Below are positions 6,377 through 11,531 of a DNA stretch of 11,531 nucleotides, in pieces. The position numbers and the translations under genes were made by a program. The DNA is from CAZGDB01 sp964524705 (GTDB taxonomy: Bacteria > Pseudomonadota > Gammaproteobacteria > Berkiellales > Berkiellaceae), in assembly GCA_964524705.1 (NCBI GenBank), contig CAZGDB010000035.1:1-11531 (forward strand), read 5' to 3'. Positions within the stretch are counted from its first letter, which is position 1. Each line of letters starts with the position of its first letter. Under the pieces are notes generated by a model, which was not told where the DNA came from, did not search any database, and saw only the letters and a program-made list of their open reading frames with translations.

Positions 6377-7072
6377 ATGCGTGCTTCAAAAAGATTTATT
6401 CGCGTTATTGGACCGTTCCGGCTTATCACAGATGCTGGCTATTATTTATATTGTTTAGTAAATGCCATACGTCAATATCGTAATCATCAATCAACACGTG
6501 AACAATATAAAACAGCCCTCTCTCTTTATGGTACTGGATTTGTGATCTGCAGTTGTTATGCTGCCCTGTTTGCGGCGACTACCGTCTCTCTACCCTTAGC
6601 AATTTGTGCAATTCTTACATTAACTGCTTATTCCATCATTGAAGCCGTGCATTTATGGGGCCCTTTATACCGGAAACAACATAGCTTTTTACAAAACTTA
6701 TTAAATGATATCAGTATTGCAGCCACCCCTTTAGTGGCTATTTTCAGTGTCATCACATTATTACCAATGATTACCACAACCTTTTTTTCTACAACTGCCT
6801 CTGTTATTTTTGTAGTAGGCTTAATCGCTGCTGGCCTTAAGCAGGGATTAGAGTGGTACTATCAGCCTTCAACACCACCTTTAAATCCGCCCAACCAGAA
6901 CAATCTTGGTGCGATACTAACACCACCGTCAAATCCGGTAAACTTTTCAACGCAGCAAACACCTGAGACTGCAACTCGCACTCCAAATGTGCCCCCACCT
7001 CATCCAACAACAGGACAGCCGGTCGGCCATACAGCGCCCGCGCCAGCATCACCCGCTGCCGCTGGCCTGTAG
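6377..7072 (+). CDS. Multi-pass membrane protein; proline-rich tail encoded antisense to the ABC transporter gene
   Basis: Family not recognised; 231 residues. The ATG follows AAAGG at 9 bases. After a basic, amphipathic N-terminus (1-45), hydrophobic segments at about 48-68, 70-92, 113-132 and 137-154 form two helical hairpins separated by a short basic loop. From residue 155 to the end the protein is hydrophilic with 18 prolines and many Thr, Asn and Ala. That entire tail is read from the strand opposite the 3' 236 bases of the convergent ABC exporter gene. It stops exactly across from the exporter's LSTGQ signature. The tail begins immediately after the last membrane helix, suggesting that the gene lost its original stop and ran on into the neighbour. 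The overall plan resembles the protein at 4123. The membrane part is well supported; whether the tail is made and useful is uncertain. Confidence 0.65.
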   Translation: MRASKRFIRVIGPFRLITDAGYYLYCLVNAIRQYRNHQSTREQYKTALSLYGTGFVICSCYAALFAATTVSLPLAICAILTLTAYSIIEAVHLWGPLYRKQHSFLQNLLNDISIAATPLVAIFSVITLLPMITTTFFSTTASVIFVVGLIAAGLKQGLEWYYQPSTPPLNPPNQNNLGAILTPPSNPVNFSTQQTPETATRTPNVPPPHPTTGQPVGHTAPAPASPAAAGL

Positions 7073-8918
7073 AGAGCCCCCCACGGTTCAACTCTAATAC
7101 TTGAGTTTCTAATCCCATAGGTAAACTCTGGATCCAACTTGTTAACCCCGCGCATTGCAATACTTGAGTAAGCCAGGTGGTGTCTACACTCGCTTCAAAA
7201 CCGATAATGTTATCTTTTAACGACCCTTGTAATAGAGCATCTTCATTTCCCACATAACGCACTAGGCCTTTAGCAATATTAACCAAAGGATATCCCTCTA
7301 TCGTAATAGACCCTGTTTGTAGTGGTAACGTCCCTAACAACAACTTTAATAAAGTACTTTTACCACACCCCGATGGCCCTTGGATCCACAACCATTGTCC
7401 TGACGTTACTACAAAAGATAAATCTTTAAATAATACCACGCCTCCAGGATAGCTATAACTCAACCCTGTAACTTTTAAATCTCCCTTCACTGTTGTGACA
7501 ACATCAATCGGCACAGCTGGAACCTCTACATCAAAAGTCGATAGTTGCATTTGTGCATGCTGTGCCTGCTTTAATTCCCAATACTGATCTAACCCTTTCA
7601 ATACTCTGGCCTGTAACTGAAACCGCAAAGTTAAATATCCAAAAAATGTTCCTAAACTTAAAGCATCTATCTTCAATAAATAGGTCGCAGCATACACCAT
7701 CATGACTTGTTCTAAGGCAAAAACCCCCATTTGCCAGGACGCTCTTTTCTGAACACGCAACATATAACTATTCTGTGCTTCTAAAGCTTCGCGATACGCA
7801 GCCAACCATTGTTCAGTACGACGCCCTTCCAAAGCTAAGCCTTGAATGGTCGAGATGTTTCTCACATTCTCTAACCATTGATTTTGTAAACTCGCTTGTA
7901 ATTGTGCCGCCGCTTCTTGTGCTTGTAACAATCTAGCGGCTTGCTGATGTTTAAAAAACAATACACCACCTAAAATAACACTGGTGCCTAAAAATAATGG
8001 CCATGCGAGTACTGCCATCATGATGGCACACAATATCCCACTCGCTAAATTCAGACCCAACTCTAATTTAGTCTGTATCACCCGCGGCAATAACGCATGT
8101 GCATCAAAATTATATTTTAAATCCCACAGCCACCTATTTTCAAAAAAAGCCCCTGGCAACCGCAACAATCGCTGCTTTAAAGGTTGCACTAACCCTAAAG
8201 TTAAATGGTCTTTTAAGGCCTGACTATAAGCCCGCCCTCGCCAAGCAGCCCACGCCCCAATAACCCCTACCCCAATTGCAATACCAGTGCCTTGTAATAA
8301 ATATTGCCAAGAAGCATGCATCCCGGTATCTACCACCCAACGTACATACCAAGGACTCATCAACTGTGCTACTTGCATCATGCCCGTCAAGATTAAAATC
8401 TTTAGCCAAGTTTTTTTAAAAAAAATATCGCGAACTATCCAATCTGCCTTTGTATTTTTTTCTGCAGGCAAAACACGTGTCTCAAAACCCACACCAGGCA
8501 CACATTGCATAGCAACACCTCTAAAGTGCACCTCAAAGGCCCCTCTGGTTAAAGTATATTTTCCCTTAGCAGGATCGTGAACACAAAAAGCATCTGCAGA
8601 ACGCTCACCCAAGACTACAAAATGATTCTGATCCCAAGCTAACAACAAAGGCGTTTCTAAACGTAACACTTCTTCTACCGATAAGGACCACGCCTGGTAA
8701 ACCAACCCCTCAGCCTGCGCTATCTCCGCCACTGTCTTTAAAGTCAGCCCCCGATGACTCACCAGATACTGTTGTTGTAATTCTGATAAATGATAATACC
8801 TGCCATAATAGGCTAAGAGCATCTGTAAACAGACCAACCCACAAGCGGCAACTTCTGTTTGTCTATAGATAGGGAGTGTTTGATAGTGATTTCTTTTTTT
8901 TACAAAGCTAAATAACAA
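6837..8918 (-). CDS. Peptidase C39-containing ABC transporter (bacteriocin/peptide exporter type)
   Basis: Inner-membrane exporter that cleaves double-glycine leaders and pumps the peptide out. Numbered from the TTG at 8918 (693 aa): the C39 peptidase domain (about 10-150) keeps its catalytic set, with Q20, C26 (in A-A-C-G), H99 (Q-N-H-F-V-V-L) and D115 (H-D-P). Six membrane helices follow at roughly 170-430. The nucleotide-binding domain has Walker A G514-P-S-G-C-G-K-S-T, signature L615-S-T-G-Q, Walker B L-L-L-D639-E640 and switch H670. Oddities: the Q-loop glutamine is replaced by N558, and the D-loop reads G-A-H-L-E instead of the usual S-x-L-D. The start is uncertain: the frame opens to a TTG at 8972 and contains no ATG before the catalytic Cys. 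TTG 8918 is preferred because AGG lies 10 bases before it and the length then fits the family. No HlyD-type adaptor or leader-peptide gene is visible nearby. The 3' end overlaps the gene at 6377 on the other strand. Confidence 0.9.
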   Translation of the reverse strand: MLFSFVKKRNHYQTLPIYRQTEVAACGLVCLQMLLAYYGRYYHLSELQQQYLVSHRGLTLKTVAEIAQAEGLVYQAWSLSVEEVLRLETPLLLAWDQNHFVVLGERSADAFCVHDPAKGKYTLTRGAFEVHFRGVAMQCVPGVGFETRVLPAEKNTKADWIVRDIFFKKTWLKILILTGMMQVAQLMSPWYVRWVVDTGMHASWQYLLQGTGIAIGVGVIGAWAAWRGRAYSQALKDHLTLGLVQPLKQRLLRLPGAFFENRWLWDLKYNFDAHALLPRVIQTKLELGLNLASGILCAIMMAVLAWPLFLGTSVILGGVLFFKHQQAARLLQAQEAAAQLQASLQNQWLENVRNISTIQGLALEGRRTEQWLAAYREALEAQNSYMLRVQKRASWQMGVFALEQVMMVYAATYLLKIDALSLGTFFGYLTLRFQLQARVLKGLDQYWELKQAQHAQMQLSTFDVEVPAVPIDVVTTVKGDLKVTGLSYSYPGGVVLFKDLSFVVTSGQWLWIQGPSGCGKSTLLKLLLGTLPLQTGSITIEGYPLVNIAKGLVRYVGNEDALLQGSLKDNIIGFEASVDTTWLTQVLQCAGLTSWIQSLPMGLETQVLELNRGGLSTGQRQRVMLARALYGRPAVLLLDEVGAHLECELQSQVFAALKSLPDLTVVLVSHQDCSGWADLKVVLKADSTTLIPA

Positions 8919-8943
8919 AAGATTTTTACCTGTCAATTTAAAG

Positions 8944-8973
8944 TTGGCAATTAGGCCCCTATTTTGCCACAAT
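8944..8973 (+). promoter_or_regulatory. Candidate promoter of the antiporter-methyltransferase operon
   Basis: TTGGCA (8944-8949, 5 of 6) and CACAAT (8968-8973, 4 of 6) are 18 bases apart, and the -10 is preceded by TGC, an extended -10 feature. Transcription would begin near 8980, 26 bases before the ATG. The same TTGGCAA, read on the minus strand as TTGCCAA, could serve as -35 for the divergent ABC gene, so the two promoters may overlap. Confidence 0.4.
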
Positions 8974-9005
8974 ACCTGGCTAAACTAGCGATAGGAGTCA
9001 AAAAA

Positions 9006-10388
9006 ATGACGACATCTAGCACTACTCTCCCCTCTCAAAAGGCCTTAGGCGTATTTACCCTAGCGATGATTAACGTTGCGGCGATTGTCAGCTTACGTAA
9101 TTTCCCTACCATGGCCCATCAAGGCCTTGCGTGTTTATTTTTTTATTTAGTTGCTTCTCTAATTTTTTTAATCCCTTCTGCTTTAGTCTGTGCAGAACTA
9201 GCGACGATGATTCCCAAAAATGGAGGTATGTACCATTGGATCAAAGCAGCTTTTGGCAAACGAATGGCATTTGTCTGTGTTTGGATTTTTTGGATGATCA
9301 CCGTTTCTTTTTTGCCTGCACTCATCACCTTTATAGCCAGCACTACCGCTTATCTCTTTGACCCTACCTGGGTACAAGACAGTTGGTTTATCTTATCTAT
9401 TATTCTCTGTGTGCTATGGGGTGCCACTCTACTAAATTGTTTTGGTATGGAACTCTCAGGATTAGTCAGTACCGTAGGCGTGCTATTAGGCACCATTCTC
9501 CCAGGCGCTATCTTAATTGGCCTGGCAGGCATTTGGGTAACCCAATCTCCCGTTGCCTTTACACTGTCATGGGATGCACTGTTACCTAACTTTGATTTGA
9601 ATAATATTGTTTTTTTAGCCTTTGTGATGCTGGGTTTTGATGGTATGGAATTAACAGCTTTACACGCCAATGACGTCCAAAATCCACAAACTGATTATCC
9701 ACGATCTATTGCTATTGCAACTGTATTAATCGTTACGCTGTCTGTATTAGGATCTTTAGCTATTGCAGCAGTCGTTCCTCAAAAAGAAATCAGTTTAGTA
9801 GCCGGTATTATGCAATCTTTTAAAGCTTTCTTTGAGACATTTAACATGAGGTGGGCTACTAACCTATTAGCTGTATTACTCATTATAGGTTCTACTGCAG
9901 GCGTAGCAACTTGGATCATTGGGCCTATTAAAGGGTTATTTGCGGCCAGAGAAGATGGATTTTTACCCAAATTTTTACGCACGAGCACTAAAAAAGGCGT
10001 CCCAATTGCTTTATTATTTTTTCAAGCACTCTTTACCAGTTCCATCTCTATTTTAGTTTTAATTTTCTTTTCAGTAGATGATGCTTACTTATTATTTACC
10101 GCGATTCCTTCTATTTTAATTTGTTTAACCTATATCTTAATCTTTGCATCTGCGCTCAAATTGCGATTTTCGCATTCCCATATGCCACGCCCTTATAGAG
10201 TCGGTAAAGGCAATATGGCCTTATGGATTGTTGCAGGCACAGGCCTGATTGGCTGTGTAGTAGCCATTTTACTCAACTGTGTGCCACCCCATACCTATAC
10301 AGGGCATCCCGTACTCTATGAAGTCTTACTGGTCGGTGCATTAGCGATATTATTAGCGCCTGCTTTATTTTATAAAGGGGCTAAATAA
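9006..10388 (+). CDS. GadC-like amino-acid antiporter (APC superfamily)
   Basis: A 460-residue inner-membrane transporter with about 12 hydrophobic helices. It aligns well with E. coli GadC (glutamate/GABA antiporter) at the family's diagnostic stretches: an A-E-L-A-T segment followed by G-G-M-Y-H-W (about 64-78), N-P-Q-T-D-Y-P (226-232), W-I-I-G-P-I-K-G-L-F (303-312), G-F-L-P (318-321), K-K-G-V-P (329-333) and R-P-Y-R-V (395-399). Its true substrates are unknown; no decarboxylase gene (gadB type) lies in the window. It is about 50 residues shorter than GadC, and the C-terminal region that plugs GadC at neutral pH appears reduced, so the pH gating may differ. The ATG is chosen because AGGAG lies 8 bases upstream; an in-frame upstream extension to 8964 has no such site. 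It is followed after 3 bases by a methyltransferase gene. Confidence 0.88.
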   Translation: MTTSSTTLPSQKALGVFTLAMINVAAIVSLRNFPTMAHQGLACLFFYLVASLIFLIPSALVCAELATMIPKNGGMYHWIKAAFGKRMAFVCVWIFWMITVSFLPALITFIASTTAYLFDPTWVQDSWFILSIILCVLWGATLLNCFGMELSGLVSTVGVLLGTILPGAILIGLAGIWVTQSPVAFTLSWDALLPNFDLNNIVFLAFVMLGFDGMELTALHANDVQNPQTDYPRSIAIATVLIVTLSVLGSLAIAAVVPQKEISLVAGIMQSFKAFFETFNMRWATNLLAVLLIIGSTAGVATWIIGPIKGLFAAREDGFLPKFLRTSTKKGVPIALLFFQALFTSSISILVLIFFSVDDAYLLFTAIPSILICLTYILIFASALKLRFSHSHMPRPYRVGKGNMALWIVAGTGLIGCVVAILLNCVPPHTYTGHPVLYEVLLVGALAILLAPALFYKGAK

Positions 10389-10391
10389 AAA

Positions 10392-11207
10392 ATGAAACAA
10401 CTCATTAAGCGCTGCATCCCCCCCATTCTCTTAGATTTACTCAAAAGGAAGAATACGGGCTATTCCGTTTATCCTTCGTATACTGCCGCTTTAACTGAAT
10501 GTAGCGAACAAGCCTATGAAAACCCTGCGATAGTAGAAACCGTTATTAAAAAAAATCGTTTATATGCTGAAAATTTAGCCAACAACCCTCGTTTTGATGC
10601 CGGAGTGTTAAAAACTTTAATCGGTTTTGGTAGTTTAAACACACAAGCACCGTTGAATGTTTTAGATTTTGGAGGAGGTGGCGGCTATCATTATAGCATT
10701 ACACAAACAGCCTTAGGTAAAAATAGGATTGCCCAATGGGCAATTGTAGAAACACCAACCATGGCTTCTGCTGGCCAACAACTTGCAACACCCTCTTTAA
10801 AGTTTTTTGATAGCATCACAGCTGCTACGGCAGCGTTACCTACTGTAGATCTCATCTTCTCCAGCTGTGCGCTCAATTACTGTCCTGAACCTTTAAGCCT
10901 ATTAAGACAATTGACCGCAATTAAAGCACCTTATATTTATCTAACACGTATGCCTTTAACACAAACGCATGAAAAAATTATTCGCCAAACCTCTTGGCTC
11001 TCTGCCAATGGCCCAGGGCATTTACCCGATGGTATCGTAGACCGTGAACTCAGTTATCCAAATACCCTCATGAGTCAGGCTACCTTTGAATCGGTGTTAA
11101 ATGAAAACTATAGAATTCGTTTTATGATTGAAGAAGAGAAAAATGTCTTAACAGTAGACAATGAACCCATTCATATGTATGGATACTTCTGTGAGGCTAA
11201 AAACTAA
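10392..11207 (+). CDS. Putative SAM-dependent methyltransferase, TIGR04325 type
   Basis: A 271-residue cytosolic protein. The N-terminus is basic with a short amphipathic stretch (I-P-P-I-L-L-D-L-L), followed by Y-x-S-Y-x-x-A-L (about 27-34). The SAM-binding motif I is N-V-L-D92-F-G-G-G-G-G98, with acidic E120 after beta 2 (W-A-I-V-E). The motif IV region is V-D153-L-I-F-S-S-C-A-L-N-Y. This layout matches the TIGR04325 group of putative methyltransferases, which I recall mainly from polysaccharide or lipopolysaccharide gene sets; the acceptor is unknown. AAGGGG lies 11 bases before the ATG, at the end of the antiporter gene, and only 3 bases separate the stop and start. Co-transcription and translational coupling are therefore likely. 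The functional link between an amino-acid antiporter and this enzyme is not obvious. It is convergent with the tRNA, with 7 bases between them. Confidence 0.82.
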   Translation: MKQLIKRCIPPILLDLLKRKNTGYSVYPSYTAALTECSEQAYENPAIVETVIKKNRLYAENLANNPRFDAGVLKTLIGFGSLNTQAPLNVLDFGGGGGYHYSITQTALGKNRIAQWAIVETPTMASAGQQLATPSLKFFDSITAATAALPTVDLIFSSCALNYCPEPLSLLRQLTAIKAPYIYLTRMPLTQTHEKIIRQTSWLSANGPGHLPDGIVDRELSYPNTLMSQATFESVLNENYRIRFMIEEEKNVLTVDNEPIHMYGYFCEAKN

Positions 11208-11214
11208 TAAAGAA

Positions 11215-11288
<74 letters not shown>

Positions 11289-11300
11289 TAAAGAATTTGC

Positions 11301-11309
11301 AGTCTACCA
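11301..11309 (-). promoter_or_regulatory. Candidate extended -10 for the tRNA gene
   Basis: On the minus strand TGG-TAGACT (11309-11301) resembles an extended -10 element, with a start of transcription expected about 6 bases before the mature tRNA 5' end. No convincing -35 is seen at the right distance (it would fall in the last rpoD codons), so the tRNA could instead be read from rpoD. Confidence 0.28.
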
Positions 11310-11325
11310 TAGGCTTTTTAAAAAA

Positions 11326-11531
11326 TCACTCCTCATCCCCAGCTGCAATGCTGCCACCAGAATGAGATTCATCTAATAAAAAGCTGCGCATTTCTTCTGC
11401 GCGACTTGGCTGACGTAATTTACGTAAAGCCTTGGCTTCAATCTGTCGAATACGTTCACGCGTTACATCAAACTGCTTGCCTACTTCTTCCAAAGTATGG
11501 TCTGTATTCATATCAATACCAAAACGCATAC
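11326..11531 (-). CDS. rpoD: RNA polymerase sigma factor RpoD (sigma70), C-terminal end only
   Basis: The primary sigma factor that directs RNA polymerase to housekeeping promoters. Only the last ~68 residues are in the window and the frame runs off the right edge; the first visible ATG is internal (R-M-R-F-G-I-D-M-N-T in E. coli RpoD). Region 4.2, the helix-turn-helix that binds the -35 element, is nearly identical to E. coli: T-L-E-E-V-G-K-Q-F-D-V-T-R-E-R-I-R-Q-I-E. E. coli RpoD ends shortly after R-S-F-L-D-D. This protein continues for about 13 more residues, Ser/Gly/Ala-rich and then acidic. With region 4.2 intact, the usual TTGACA-type -35 should be recognised, which supports reading the promoters in this window by sigma70 consensus. 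Confidence 0.96.
   Translation of the reverse strand, partial: MRFGIDMNTDHTLEEVGKQFDVTRERIRQIEAKALRKLRQPSRAEEMRSFLLDESHSGGSIAAGDEE

Noticed and set aside
9350..9670. Antisense open frame of 106 codons inside the antiporter gene
   Set aside because: Shadow of the membrane-protein coding frame; no ribosome binding site and no recognisable domain.

Overview
The window looks like chromosome from a moderately AT-rich gammaproteobacterium, most likely a host-associated member of the Legionellales/Coxiella side of the class. The RpoD C-terminus, the PBP1A C-terminus and the tRNA-Ile(CAU) are all gammaproteobacterial in type. The malate dehydrogenase is of the LDH-like class rather than the E. coli class, and the accessory genes (GadC-type antiporter, multi-pass membrane proteins with proline-rich tails, solitary DUF4143 ATPase) fit an intracellular or host-associated lifestyle. 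The genus call is inference; no 16S or other decisive marker is present.

Layout. (1) 1-3760, housekeeping: the 3' part of mrcA (PBP1A, +) faces a leftward group rpmE (L31), maeB (malic enzyme, short form) and mdh. These three are closely spaced and probably co-transcribed. maeB and mdh together control the malate node (malate to pyruvate, malate to oxaloacetate). (2) 3760-9000, accessory: a small conserved protein of unknown function (-), a membrane protein with a Pro-rich tail (+), a DUF4143 AAA ATPase (+) whose promoter is embedded in a tandem pair of long inverted repeats, a second membrane protein of similar architecture (+), and a convergent C39-peptidase ABC exporter (-). The 3' end of the exporter gene overlaps the second membrane protein gene by 236 bases on the opposite strand. 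(3) 9006-11207: a GadC-like amino-acid antiporter and, 3 bases after its stop, a TIGR04325-type methyltransferase, probably one operon. (4) 11215 to the end: tRNA-Ile(CAU) and the 3' end of rpoD, both leftward.

The items most worth a second look are the 61-bp-spaced duplicated palindromes that form the promoter and start region of the DUF4143 ATPase, and the antisense-encoded proline-rich tail of the second membrane protein. No gene-free stretch exceeds 300 bases; the longest are 6201-6376, 4882-5033 and 4002-4122. I saw no CRISPR array, insertion sequence, rRNA or convincing intrinsic terminator.
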